From contig NC_086362.1 in the NCBI RefSeq assembly GCF_036324505.1, positions 12,211,043-12,275,042 of the forward strand: DNA of 64,000 nucleotides. The letters run 5' to 3'. The position numbers and the translations under genes were made by a program. The DNA comes from Eleginops maclovinus (Eukaryota > Chordata > Actinopteri > Perciformes > Eleginopidae). The notes beneath the pieces were generated by a model, which ran no database searches, was not told the DNA's origin, and worked only from the letters and a program-made list of their open reading frames with translations. Positions 25,739 through 38,563 of the stretch are shown here, piece by piece; the stretch's first letter is position 1; the number at the start of each line of letters is the position of its first letter.

Positions 25739-27524
25739 TGAGAGAGCAGACAGAGATCCAGGCTGCAGGCAGAGAGGAGGATGATGGATGAACAGGTAGC
25801 TGCCTCCATATCTCCACCGCTGCAATGAAGCCGTACGAAACACAACACTTAGCCATCAATCTGGAACACACACACGAGAGCCATCCCTCCTATACTATTT
25901 TTGCCCTGTTGCCATGGCAACCATCACCCTAATGCTCATATGATGTTGGGGGAATGTAAAGCAAACGTCCGGGCTCACAGCTACTGCGTTCTCCACACCT
26001 CACAGCTGAGCCTCATTCCATAGTGAGAGCTGACTCCCCAAAACACACTTCACCCATACTCCCCTGCCCCCACTCTCCCTGCCTCCACACCTGACCAGAT
26101 CCTCTAGATAATCACTCACAGTAGGAGATTAGTCATGGCTTCAGTTATATGTAACAAATTCCGAACACACACGGTGACGGGGTCTCATTAAAGGCTCCTC
26201 CTGATAGGCTCCACTGAAGAATGCTCTAATTAAACAGCATCCGGCTGACCTCTGCCCAGGATACACTCATAACCACCCTGCACCTTTTCTGGGCTAATGA
26301 GAGTGAGTGTGTGTGAAGAGTGAGGGAGGGTGTGATGCAGGAGTTAGAGAAATGGAATGGCTCTCAGGTGAGGGTGCGATGAGCTGAAGCTGTTTGGGTA
26401 CAGAGTGCCACTAATTAGTAATGTATGTCTTGGCAATGAATTAAAAGATGATGATGTGTAATAAGATAAGAATGACTTTATTAATCCCAAACGTGAATAA
26501 CCCACCAATTGGAAATAAGAGATTATGTTTTGTGACCATACATTTATATTTAGAGCAACATTAGCATAACAGATTCATTAATAACTTACATTTCACCCTA
26601 AGCTTAATGAAAAAGGCTCTCTAAACGGTGATCTTTAAAATCAAGCATTTATTTAAATAAGTAAACATATAAGAATCATACATGAATGAATCAAATCCTC
26701 AGTGAGAGGTTTAAGGCCACGGAGATTACGGTTACTATTTAAGGGGATGCTGGAAAACCATCCGTATAAGTTCAGGGAATGCACGACAGGGTCATGGCTC
26801 AGTACTTTTAATCTTAGTAGACTCTGATCAGTGTTTATCATTCATAACTTTAGATACGTGTGCATTTAAACATGCTTTATACAGGAGCATTCATACAGTA
26901 TGTGTGGGATTGGGTCCACAAAGCAAATTATATTTACACACATATAAGACCAGTTAGAGTCTGTGTGCAGTCATGCGTGTTGATGCTATAGGTGTATTCC
27001 TTGCACGCTGTGATCATGTGCACGACTCACAGATTGGACTGAGAAAGATGTCATGGCTGCAGCTGACATTTCAATATGAAAGAACACGATTGAATGAAAT
27101 GAGAGTGCGCATGTGATATGAGCAGGTGGGAACGAGGAAAATAAAAGGCTGAATGGAACTGGATAAAGATGCATTGTGCCATGCCATATTGAATTACAGC
27201 CTTACATTGGAAATATCACCGCTGATTTGCTTTCACAGTGTAGGATTTTTTATCGCAGCATTTCACATCGCTCACAGGGCTGAGGAAGAGCTTTGTTTGC
27301 AGCCATAAAGGTGTCCTGCCTCTCTCTCGACTGCTGCTATTTACTGGGCCAAAATGAGAGTTGCCTTTGCAGAATCGTTCAGTAAGAGACAGATTTCTGT
27401 ATCATCGCCACACTAACTTGTTCCTGAGTACAGTCAAACTTTTTGCATGACTTACTGCAACACAATTGGTCAATAGCACCATAAAATAAATAAATATGTC
27501 CGGTTTTGATGGGTGATACCAACC

Positions 27525-27760
27525 TACAGGTGCCCCATATAGTGTCTTAGAGAAGCTCCAACACATTGTACGTTATAGGCTGAGGGACTAGCATCTCTTA
27601 GCTGTTGACCAATCAGAGCAGACTGGGCTGCAGCACATGCAGTATGAGAAAAAACGAGCTTTTTCAACATTGAAGTATGGATATCCCTGTATCCCATGTC
27701 CCAGAAGAGACACTAAATACTGATATCAACCTGAAAATGAGCAGAATAGGGCCACTTTAA
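27525..27760. mobile_element. TTAA-flanked repeat relative, copy 3
   Basis: It shares 'accaatcagagcag', 'ctgggctgcagcac', 'gcagtatgagaaaaa' and 'gagct' with the 52.1-kb copy and ends GAATAGGGCCACTTTAA, the reverse complement of the start of that copy. It is a dispersed non-coding repeat of the fish 'aggccctattatg' type. The left limit is approximate. Confidence 0.65.
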
Positions 27761-30700
27761 GAAGCAACGGTAACTTACTTAGGGTATTGATAGTAATTTA
27801 GGCGCAGCAGAACCGTGTTGATTATGCTTCATTCCCATTACCATATCTGAATTTTTATTAAAATCCGTATACTGAAGCACGATGTTGAGAGATTTTAATT
27901 CCCTACTAAAAAGTCATGGGCTGCTGCTGAACTTTGTGATACAATTCAGCATCTCTTCGCTCAATTAATCAAATGGTTTTAGGTGTTTTCATCCATCAGG
28001 CTCAGGCTGTACATTATGCTTACTTTTATTGTTGTTAAACTGACACACTGAGTGGTAAACCCCTCAGCACCTGTAGGTCGGGTATGGAAAGCGTAATCAA
28101 CACATCACACTGGCTCGCCTGAGATGTCATTACTCATCACTTCCACATGTAGACACGAGATTCACATGCAACAACATATGAAAAGGATTGACAATTAAAA
28201 TCGGCCTGGATTTACTCCTGAGTTTCTCCAGGATGCACAACATCTCAAACTCTTTAAACAGCACAAACTCAACTAAACTCACTGGGATGGATAAGACTTT
28301 TAACAACTATTTGGCACAGCATCTCTCCTGGTGTTAATAAGATCTCACGTAGAGACATAACATGTCTAATGAGATCTATATCACTGCGCGTTATCACATT
28401 ACAGTCTTCAGTGTCATGAGTTTTATGATAAAATAATTACAGTGACTAATGAATGATATTGACGTCATTATTCCTGCCACCATTATTAAGTGTCCTTTCA
28501 TGTACAGTAATAGTGTAAATATTACTTATTTAAGGAGTAAAACTATCGGTTGTATTATTTAATTTATGTATGGATTTATCGTGTATAACATAGGAGGAGA
28601 CCTGTTGTAATGTAACCCCTTCCAGAGTGATATGGAAATAGTACATTAAAGAGAGGACATGAATGAGGAGGAGGGAAAGGACAGGACAATAAGGACAGAG
28701 GAGGGTCAGCTCATGAGGTCTATATACAGCAACTACTCAACCAATTTATTATCTCCTAAACGGGATGAATGGACTTCCCGGATTTCATTTGGATAAGAAA
28801 TGAGGCACAGCGAAGAAAACCAATCCGTCATCATTTCGCGCTGCTCAGGACAGGCTATGAATGGCTGTTAAGAACACCATTTATTAAGGCTCACGCTCTA
28901 CTATATACCCCTGGTTCCTCTTAAAATGTTCAATTGCACCACTGCTGGCCATGAATCACAACATGGACTCTCAAACTCCCCCGGGGGCAGAGTCTCAGGC
29001 AAAATAAATGAAGTGCACCATCAGTCCTCTGCAGCGGCACAGCCTGCTGATCAGATCATAGTCCTCATTTTCAGGTTTTGCTTTGCATCGGAAGAGCCTG
29101 AGTTTATTCTCTTTTTCTTCTACCAACACGAGTACTTTCTGCTCTTTAATTTCATGACAGATTGAGGGTTTTATTGAACTCACTCCAGGCCTAATATCTG
29201 GTTCAAATAAAGGCACGCTGACAGTAGCATCGAGCAATTATTGCAGTAGGGATCTTCGGTTACACAAAATAAGACATCGGAAAATGTGGAAGTAGAAAAA
29301 ATAATTGGGAGATGATCATACTTGTTAGTTGCAGCCTGGGTTTAATTCATATTTTAAGCAATGTAATATCAGATAACAGCTTCCACATGTGCAGATGTTC
29401 TTCTCTTAGTCACATATGAATGTAAATTGAATATCTTTGGTCTACTGACAGCTTTTTAAGCCAACCACTAAGAAGGAGAGGTTTTTTTACTCTTACATAT
29501 CACTTCAGTATTTGTCATGCTCTAATTTACATTTCATGTTTCATTAAAGCGTATCTGCTACTTTCTCACTGTATGTGCAGATGGGCTGTTGATTGACCCA
29601 CTGATTAATATGAAGCAAGGAGACTTTTTTTCCTGAGTCCATTTCATGTCTTGAGAAATTAGTGTGAAGCGATCTCTAATCAAAACAAAAAGTCAGGCAG
29701 CTGAATCATCAATTACAGCACAGATACTGCGTCTCGGTGATTGTGCTGCTGCTGAATTGGCTGAAGGCAGCTGGATGTAGAAAAATGCTTTATATGTTAA
29801 AGTCACATCCATTAGTAAATTAACCTAAAGATCTGATTATCCACAATGGATTCACTACGCAGTAATTAGACCAAGCCGAGTGCCCAGCATAGTTGAGTCG
29901 TTCGTATCTGCCGTCCTATAGAGTGACATTAAAGCTTCTCGTGTCTCAGTCAGCAGCCTGCAGGGGAGTCTAGCTGCTGACATACAGTATCCACTAACAT
30001 TTATTTATCCCCCCACTGCTGGGGACTTCTCAAGCTAAATTAACAGCTAATTCCGGCTGTCTCGCTCCGTTTCTGTCACAACAATGAAGCATGTAATTGT
30101 TTTGCACACATGCACGAAGGCCAAGCGCAATATTTACCCTGCAAACACTTCTCCCTCTCAAGTCTTTCATGCATGCAGGCACATATTCAGGGCTCTCTTA
30201 TCGGGTGCCACAAAACAGGCAGGTTTTTGTGGCGGCGTTGTGCTGTGTAATTGTTTGTGCACCGCTGGCCTGCTCTTCACAGTCCTACCTCGGACATGCT
30301 CCTGTTGAAGCTGTTAGTGCTGAAATCAAGCGAGGGCGAGGATGGATTTCGTTGTAATGCAGCGATATAGGCCAAAAAACAGAGGCCCATTTGGCACGGA
30401 GAAAAGTGAAGCATGTTGACTCAAATTGCCAAATAAATCTTTGATCAGTAAGAGGCAAATATCCCCACCTCAGAATGTCTGAAGCAGCCTCTCTAATAGG
30501 TCGGGTTCTTGCAAAGTCCATAACAATAGTGGGAATTAATGGGATTCAAAACGTCTTTTTTTCATGGTCCCTTTTTCTCGCCTTATTAACTGTGAAATAT
30601 CTTAATTGTGCATTTATTTCCATAAAAGCACCTTAGTATGTAATTTCCATGATCTAAATCTGTCAATCAGCCCTGCTCAGTGTGCGGAGGGAGCACCGCT

Positions 30701-33700
30701 CTCCCCCAAAACATCGTTAGCCAGCCCCCACAGCTATTTAGTCAAAGGGCAAATGCATGCATGACCTCTGACCCTGAGCAATGTTGATATACAATCCAGC
30801 TGCAAAATGACACTGATAATTGCTATAGTGATAATTAATTAAATAGATTCCCGGAGACGTGCTGCCCCGGGGGGGGGGGGGCTGCTGTGCACCTACACAC
30901 TGCCCTCTGGTGGCTGCAGCTGCACAAAGACATCCTTTAAAATCAGAGCAAAGCTAAATGGGTCTTGTTTTATTTACACTTGGTGTGACAATGGCATGAA
31001 AATGACATGGATCTCTATAACAGAAGACACATTCAGCTAATGGATAAATGACTACACACAGTATTACTGGAAAAAAGTGGATCTGTTATCCTTGGCTTGA
31101 GATGATTTCCTTTTCAATTATTCCTGCACTGGGGACATCTTTGTTCCAATGTCAATTTGCCGTACCCAGTCTTATCAGACGACTGGCTTCATCCCTGCTC
31201 TGACTCACTCGATACCCTCAAAAGGACATTGTGTAATTTGGCCGTGAGAGCGCATATCACACATCAGATTGGCAGTGGCACATAACAGATTTAGAGCCTG
31301 AGGTTCTGACGTTTACCGATAGGCTGGCAGCAGGAGAGTGGTTGTGTAAAAAGTTCATAAAATATTACTAGTAATTAGTTCTGTTTTGCAAAGTTTTGAT
31401 CAGACAAAGGGTGACCGTGGCATGCCTTACTTTTCAAATGCAACACTAAGACTGTTTATTTATTTACAAAAGCTAGTGCACAAATGGAGCCTGGAGACAA
31501 AGTGACTTTAGCACTTTGATAGAGACACAATGTTCTTGATGCTCTGGATGACATGGCTCATTGGGCCCCTGTATTTAGACCAATACCCGAAGAAAACCCC
31601 TTACTTGGATCTCATATCATGACATTAATGCCAATTTTGCCTTTTTCAGTGCAGTTAGGTGGCATTTCAGAAACTCGATTGGGGCCTAATTAGACATTTT
31701 TCATATTTGGTTTATTTCTTAAATTAATTTGATGGCGTAAGAATTCTTTTTTTTACTTCTGACAATTATCTGCATTCCAGCTGGAAAATGATTTATGATG
31801 TGTTACTGGAGAACTTGGAGGCTTGCTTTTCAATAACAAAATTTATAAGAGAAACAAGTATTGGAAGACTTTTTTAGTTCCTTTTAGTGAAGCCTTGTTA
31901 TAAAGGTTCATTTCAGGTCATGTGACTTCAGCAGAGGCTCAGGTCATAGTGATTGACTGGAGTAGTTATGGGGTAGATAGTTGGAGACTCAAGAGTCCTT
32001 TTACTGATGACCCGAGTTATTAAAAAGGTGATGTATAATTAAAAAGAAAAGGTATGACACTTTCACTAATTTAATTTGAACATTGATGGATTAAACAGCG
32101 TGCCATGACCACACTCACCTGTAAATGAAATTCCCATTAAAAAAGGTAAATAAATACTTAACCTTTTGCTCTGCGAAACACATTCATTCCAAGTATTTTG
32201 ACATCATTAATGAACAGGTGAAAGCCTTTTATCTCATTTGAATCACCTCTTGATTTAAAGAGAAATATTCAATACGCTTTCAAAAACTTGCAATTACTGA
32301 TTTTTTCTGACCACCATGTAATGATGTTGTCAGTCTTATATGAAATGTTTTGAACTCTGTTTTCAATCTCTACAATGTCCTGTGGGACATATGTGCCTCT
32401 TTAGCTGCTAAAAGACCATAACTGCTACATGAGAGCGGGGACTGACACAATGGAACAGTGGCCCCTTCTACTCCATTCTAACCGGACATTCTTCATTCAT
32501 AGATACAGTTTATTCGTGGGAAAAGTTGTTTGTGTGGTTTTGAGCGCATTTATAATTCATCCGTCTGGTAGCAGATGTCCTGTGAGTGTGACTCGCCATC
32601 TCCAGAAAACACAGGTTGGAGTGGAAGGAGCCCCTCTGATGTTTGTGAACTCGTTGGGCACGCTGAGCCACGGCGCTCTTCACTTCCACCATCTCCCTTC
32701 TAATCAAGTCTGTCTGTCAGCGGGATATCACAGGGAACGGAGAATCAGCTGCGTCAGCGAGGACGTGCTGGAGGAACGCTCTGCAGCCTGACCCTTCTCT
32801 ACTCTGGCCCAGTGTCCTAGGCTCTTGTTGCCATGGACACTGTGAATGAAGTCTGTAAAGCACAGTGGTGTGGCTCTGCAGTGCCGTCACACTGCTGCTT
32901 GTTGTTATCCCAAGTTGTTCTTATTTGTTCAAAGGAAATACATTTCTCAAATAACTCATTTTAATCACATCCTACAGGGTTTAAATAGATTGTATGCGTA
33001 TCTTATATTAGGGAAGGGGAGTATTTCGTTTAAAGATTTCATATACAGTATTTATATCTTTTGTTGACAGGCAGACAAAGTTGGAGACTAGCTGGTGAGC
33101 ATGTTGTAGCATTTAGCAGCTAGCGTTTCAGATATTTGTCTCAGAAGTCCATAAAGAGAGACCAAACAATGCTCCAAGATGAAGTGAATATTGGGTTTAA
33201 TTTGCCAAATGTTGCTATTTGTTTGATAAATTTGGAAAAAAGCATTGGCTTGGAAAAATGTTCCAAAAAAGACACAGCAAATTGAAAGAAAGCTATTTTA
33301 ATAGAGCATCTCACCCCTCTAAACATAGTCCTAAACTTTTGACATCCTAATCAGAAACTTTATTTTTCCCCTACCCAATTTTTTTTTTAAAGTAATTAAG
33401 CGCATCAAGCTTTAATTAAAATGAGATAAAACATTCCAACAACTTCATATGTTAATTTCATCACTGACCTTAAAGATGTTCCTGTATTATCCCATTTGTA
33501 GTTTTACCCTAGATATTTTCCACCTCATGTGCAGAATAAACTGCTCTAAATCTTTCTCTAGCTGAACTGCTCAAAAGATCATGCTCAGCATCTTCTATAT
33601 GCACCGAGCCGAGCTTCATCTGTTCTGAAGTTAGCCTCAGTTCTTTAATCAAACCTGCTTCCTCATGTCAGGGCCTTTTATTCCCCGTAGAAAAACCTCT

Positions 33701-33898
33701 TATCAACATTAATGAAGAGTGAGAATGAAGTTCTCTCCCTCAGCTGCTCTCTGCTTAGCAGCACAATAAAATACAGATGTGATTAAACTTAATTCTAGTC
33801 TTGAAGCTGTGGAGGAAAAAAAGAAGAGTGTCCGAATTGCTTTTGGCACTTTTAACTGCCTCAATCATAGAAAAAGCCGTCTATACACATTCTCCCAG

Positions 33899-34046
33899 AG
33901 GCAACATCAACATGATTCAAGCTGTGAACTATGATGTGAAGAGACCAGAAAGGTTTGGAGCTGCTTCAGGGTCTGGACAGACCACAACTATCGAGCAACG
34001 AATGAGGTTGTTCCAGGAAATAATGCAGCAGACTATACGGGCAACT
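33899..34046 (+). other. Exon-like open reading segment of unknown identity
   Basis: A 148-nt segment bounded by a good acceptor (cacattctcccag) and a good donor (gcaact|gtgagc). It is open in one frame (1 nt plus 49 codons) and reads GNINMIQAVNYDVKRPERFG, then AASGSGQTTTIEQRMRLFQE, then IMQQTIRAT. The composition looks protein-like, with mixed charge and no repeats, unlike surrounding open frames. I do not recognise a family, and no partner exon is apparent nearby. It could be a lone exon of an unknown or lineage-specific transcript, a pseudogene fragment, or chance. Confidence 0.25.
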
Positions 34047-34467
34047 GTGAGCTGGGTAATATATATTTACACCAGAAATATTGTATACTAACAATAGAGA
34101 CTGCTTAATATCTTAAAGCTTAATAAATCAACAGGCATCAGATGGCCCCAGACACTTCTAGCCACCAACAGAAGTCCCATGTACACAGTAAAAAAGAGTA
34201 ATATTTCAACCACAGAATGACCATTTATACATCATGTTTTGATGCCATATTCCAAAAGAAAAAGAAAGATTTCTTCAAAAGCTCACGGAGTAAGTATTTC
34301 ATATAAAAATGTTCATTATGTCGTTGAAGTATTCCTTTAATTTAGAAAAACTATAAAATAGAAACAAAACAAAGAACATTTTAGTGAATGCAATAGCACC
34401 TTACAGATGTGTAAACTGCAGACCATTAAGGTAGGTCCATGCAAAAGCCTGGCAGTAAGCCTATATA

Positions 34468-34541
34468 CAGTGGGGCAAAAAAGTATTTAGTCAGCCACCA
34501 ATTGTGCAAGTTCTCCCATTTAAAAAGATGAGAGAGGCCTG
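34468..34541. repeat. Left terminal inverted repeat of Tc1 element
   Basis: A 74-bp repeat identical to the reverse complement of the right end. It is preceded by the target TA (in fact TATA). Confidence 0.95.
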
Positions 34542-34753
34542 ATTTTTAATTAATGAATTGGTAAATTCCTCAGTAAAATAAGTATTTGGTCACCTACAAA
34601 CAAGCAAGATTTCTGGCTCTCACAGACCTGTAAGTTCTTCTTTAAGAGGCTCCTCTGTCCTCCACTCGTTACCTGTATTAATGGCACCTTTTTGAACTCG
34701 TTATCAAAGGACACCTGTCCACAACCTCAAACAGTCATACTCCAAACTCCACT

Positions 34754-35776
34754 ATGGCCAAGACCAAAGAGCTGTCAAAGGAGACCAGAGACACAATTGT
34801 AGACCTGCACCAGGCTGGGAAAACTGAATCTGCAATAGGTAAGCAGCTTGGTGTGAAGAAATCAACTGTGGGAGCAATTATTAGAAAATGGAAGACGTAC
34901 AAGACCACTGCTAATCTCCCTCGATCTGGGGCTCCACGCAAGATCTCACCCCGTGGGGTCAAAATGATCACAAGAACGGTGAGCAAAAATCCCAGAACCA
35001 CACGGGGGGACCTAGTGCATGACCTGCAGAGAGCTGGGACCAAAGTAACAGAGGCTACCATCAGTAACACACTACGCTGCCAGGGACTTAAATCCTGCAC
35101 TTCCAGACGTGTCCCCCTGCTTAAGCCAGTACATGTCCAGGCCCGTCTGAAGTTTGCTAGAGGGCATTTGGATGATCCAGAAGAGGATTGGGAGAATGTC
35201 ATATGGTCAGATGAAACCAAAATAGAACTTTTTGGTAAAAACTCAACTCGTCGTGTTTGGAGGAGAAAGAATGCAGAGTTGCCTCCAAAGAACACCATAC
35301 CTACTGTGAAGCATGGGGGTGGAAACATCATGCTTTGGGGCTGTTTTTCTGCAAAGGGACCAGGACGACTGATCCGTGTAAAGGAAAGAATGAATGGGGC
35401 CATGTATCGTGAGATTTTGAGTGAAAACCTCCTTCCATCAACAAGGGCACTGAAGATGAAGCGTGGCTGGGTCTTTCAGCATGACAATGATCCCAAACAC
35501 ACCGCCAGGGCAACGAAGGAGAGGCTTCGTAAGAAGCATTTCAAGGTCCTGGAGTGGCCTAGCCAGTCTTCAGATCTCAACCCCATAGAAATTCTTTGGA
35601 GGGAGTTGAAAGTCCGTGTTGCCCAGCGACAGCCCCAAAACATCACTGCTTTAGAGGAGATCTGCATGGAGGAATGGGCCAAAATACCAGCAACAGTGTG
35701 TGAAAACCTTGTGAAGACTTACAGAAAACGTTTGACCTCTGTCATTGCCAACAAAGGGTATATAACAAAGTATTGA
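34754..35776 (+). CDS. Tc1-family DD34E transposase (340 aa, intact)
   Basis: A cut-and-paste transposase acting on its own terminal repeats. The single-exon ORF has no stop or frameshift and has the usual 340-residue length. Residues about 1-55 form the first helix-turn-helix of the paired-like DNA-binding region ([20 protein letters not shown]). A basic RSGAPRK linker sits at about 57-63 in the place of the GRPR/AT-hook motif, and a second helix-turn-helix follows at about 65-115. The catalytic triad is D153 ([11 protein letters not shown]), D244 ([11 protein letters not shown]) and E279 ([11 protein letters not shown]), with exactly 34 residues between the second Asp and the Glu. The Gly-rich box [16 protein letters not shown] is at about 183-198. 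The start ATG follows the left repeat region as in Sleeping Beauty-like relatives. Its intact state suggests recent activity. Its history is independent of the flanking genes. Confidence 0.97.
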   Translation: MAKTKELSKETRDTIVDLHQAGKTESAIGKQLGVKKSTVGAIIRKWKTYKTTANLPRSGAPRKISPRGVKMITRTVSKNPRTTRGDLVHDLQRAGTKVTEATISNTLRCQGLKSCTSRRVPLLKPVHVQARLKFARGHLDDPEEDWENVIWSDETKIELFGKNSTRRVWRRKNAELPPKNTIPTVKHGGGNIMLWGCFSAKGPGRLIRVKERMNGAMYREILSENLLPSTRALKMKRGWVFQHDNDPKHTARATKERLRKKHFKVLEWPSQSSDLNPIEILWRELKVRVAQRQPQNITALEEICMEEWAKIPATVCENLVKTYRKRLTSVIANKGYITKY

Positions 35777-35915
35777 GATGAACTTTTGTTATTGACCAAA
35801 TACTTATTTTCCACAATCATTTGAAATAAATTATTTAAAAATCAGACAATGTGATTTCTGGATTTTTTTTTCTCATTCTGTCTCTCATAGTTGAGGTATA
35901 CCTATGATAAAAATA

Positions 35916-35989
35916 CAGGCCTCTCTCATCTTTTTAAATGGGAGAACTTGCACAATTGGTGGCTGACTAAATACTTTTTTGCCCCACTG
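35916..35989. repeat. Right terminal inverted repeat of Tc1 element
   Basis: A 74-bp repeat ending GCCCCACTG, followed by the target TA at 35990-35991. It is a perfect inverted copy of the left end. Confidence 0.95.
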
Positions 35990-36268
35990 TATAGTGCTTC
36001 AATAAGCTGAAGTGTGTTTAATGGTTTATACCTAACTAAAGGCAAATACATTTCTCTTGAAATACAGACTCAAGAAAGATTTTCAAATGTGTTGCAAAAA
36101 ACAAAGAGATCATCAACCCAGTGTGGTTTGAAAATGTTACAATTGTCCAACACATAACCACTATAACCTAACCCTAACCCACTGACAACACTGAATTCAG
36201 CTAAAGCCGGTCAAACCGCACTGAAGGCCCACATGGAGCACTATCATCAACATAGAGCACACATGGGC

Positions 36269-36778
36269 AGTGTTGGAAGAAGATCCATTACTTAAGTAAA
36301 AGTACAAATACTATGTCTTAAACTACTCCATTGCAAGTGAAAGACCTTGTTTCAAAAAGTTGCTTGAGTAAAAGTACAACAGTATTTGTATAAAAAATAT
36401 ACTTTAAGTTCAAAAAGTACAAAAACATATTTCAGTAAAATAACTCTGCACAACATGAAGTGCATGAAGTTCCAAAACTAAAAGTACTTGTTGCAGATAT
36501 TTTCACACTATTATATGTTATGGTTATTATAGCATCTTGTTTTTATACATGTAAGAGCATATTAGTATTGTAGTTTGTTAACTAAATGTAGGTAGTAGTA
36601 CAGTACTGCATTATACAATATCACCATATCATGAGTTTCTAAATGTAAAAAAGTAACTACGAGTGTCAGGTCAAATGTATTGGAGAAATATAAAAAAGCA
36701 ATACATTTAAACAATCACATAAAGTACATATATGTCAAAAAGTACTTATTTACAATTCTCGAGTAATTACTTTCCACC
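36269..36778 (-). mobile_element. 'aagtaactaagta' teleost short element, copy A
   Basis: The left end, cagtgttggaagaag followed by ttacttaagtaaaagtac, and the right end, gagtaattactttccacct, match the two termini of a common fish non-autonomous repeat. Here it lies in reverse orientation relative to copies B and C. It is rich in 'aaaagtac' motifs and has no coding capacity. hAT affinity is likely but not proven. Confidence 0.65.
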
Positions 36779-36846
36779 TCATATGGGACATTATGGAACA
36801 GTCTATGGATGAAACAGTACACAATTAATGCCAAGGACCCTTAATT

Positions 36847-37308
36847 GTGGTAAAGTAACTAAGTAGATTTACTCAACTACTGTAATTAAGTACAAATATG
36901 AGCTACTTGTAATCATTTAATCCCTTTAGTTACTTTACAGATCTGGATTAATGATGGTAAATATAATCAGCCCTTAAATCAGACTTTAGTTCACCTGCAG
37001 TAAATCCAGCAGCTACCCTGCAGTATACAAAGCCATTCAAACTAGCTGCACCTTTACCAGCTCTGAGAACACTTTAATGATCAATCATTATAAAACATAT
37101 CAGAGATATTATTCTGAAATGGACCAATCAAACAATGACTACTTTTACTGTAGCTACTTTAAGTACATTTAGATGAGAGTACTTTCTACTTTCACTGGAG
37201 GAACATTTTGAATGCAGGACTTTTACTGTGACAGAGTATTCCTGCACTCTGGTACTGCTACTTTTACTGAAGTACAAGACCTGGTGAACTTCTCCACCTC
37301 TGCTGAAT
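36847..37308 (+). mobile_element. 'aagtaactaagta' teleost short element, copy B
   Basis: It begins gtggtaaagtaactaagtag, has the typical 'gaacattttgaatgcaggac' followed by ttttact, and ends near acttctccacctctg. It is non-coding. Confidence 0.7.
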
Positions 37309-38148
37309 CGACAGATCAACATGTACTCACCGGTCACAGAAGAACACTGTCAGCCTGAGCGTCCACCCCTTCAGTCCTCAGCTGTGGTCAGCACCCCCCT
37401 CCTCCGGTGTGTGTTTAGCGGACCTGAAGCACCAAAAACCCCGCTTGTGGCATTGTCAAAAGGATTTTAAAAAGCTGGAATAAGTGCGGGGAAGCCTCCT
37501 GGTATGGCCTCAGAAACAACATGGAGTCACACTCATCTCGTTACTTTAAAAAGTTCACTAGAAAGAATATCACTAACTTCGTAAAGATGTGACATGTTTC
37601 TGCATCGCAGTCAAACTTCCGACGTAGCTCGTTCACACGAAAAAACAAAACAGTTATAAAACACAACACTAGCGCACAAACGTTATTTTCTACCTTGAGC
37701 TAAAGTGTAGTTTAATCTAACACACCTGTACAGCTTGATTTGACGTATTGACGTAGGAGTTTTGAGCAACCAATCAAAAGACGGGATCATCTTGGGTCCA
37801 TTTTCCGTGACTTTTCTAGTTATTTATTTGTAATGCAAACTTTTGATTGAAAACTATTATAATATGATACATAAAAAAATTAGAGGACATTTTTAATGGG
37901 TATATTTCAATGTGTTAGCATGGCACGAGTGGTTTAACACAAAAGATGCATCCGTATTAAGAGTTGTGGCAGTAATATTTAGTATTTTTAGGCAAAAAAA
38001 TGTATTCTTGGACTTTGATATAAAATATCAAGGTTTTTATACTTATCCATTGATGTAAAAGCAGGATTTGATTGTTGTTTTTTGGTAAGGTGGGTGGGGG
38101 CTACATGTTTAGGTTATTTTGTAGAGGGACTGTTAATTATGAACAGAA

Positions 38149-38563
38149 CAGAAGTAAGTAAGTACATTAATCAAGTACTGTATTTAACAATTATGAAGTA
38201 CTTGTACTTTACTTGAGTATTTCCATTTAAAGCTACTTTATACTTCCACTCCACTACAATTTCAAAGGAAAACATGTCATTTTACTACATTTATTAATGA
38301 GTTTAAGCTACTTTTAACAAAATGCACCTCTAAAAAGTAACTAGTGGAATAACTTTTTAAGTCACAAAAGAGTTAAATTATTAACATTCAATAAGTCCAT
38401 CAGTTTGTTTAAAATGCTACTTGATGCAACAAAAGTATATAGAAATGTCACATATATAAATGTTATAACAGTATATACATAAAGGCCATCTTTCTGCACT
38501 AAAACTACTTTTTATACTTTAATTTTGCTAGTAGTACTTTCTGAATACTTCTTCCACCTCTGA
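38149..38563 (+). mobile_element. 'aagtaactaagta' teleost short element, copy C
   Basis: It begins aagtaagtaagtacattaat, includes 'gtacttgtactttacttgag' and 'cttccactccactacaattt', and ends gaatacttcttccacctctg, the usual terminus of this family. It is non-coding. Confidence 0.7.

Larger units (their letters stand above)
34468..35989 (+). mobile_element. Tc1-type transposon, apparently full length
   Basis: A 1522-bp element between TA dinucleotides (34466-34467 and 35990-35991), the Tc1/mariner target duplication. The terminal inverted repeats are 74 bp (34468-34541 and 35916-35989) and identical base for base. Each starts CAGTGGGGCAAAAAAGTATT. A second inverted motif, 'aataagtatttggtca' (about 34579) and its complement (about 35794), lies further in, resembling the IR/DR architecture of fish Tc1 elements. 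It encloses one uninterrupted DD34E transposase gene. Confidence 0.95.

Noticed and set aside
25378..25871. Overlapping frames rich in SLSLSL and THTHTH
   Set aside because: They are produced by GA and GT microsatellites.
32429..32791. 120-residue + strand open frame
   Set aside because: No recognisable motif, no exon signals at its ends, and a frame on the opposite strand is equally open.
34735..35403. 222-residue open frame opposite the Tc1 transposase
   Set aside because: It is an antisense shadow of the transposase gene, explained by codon composition.
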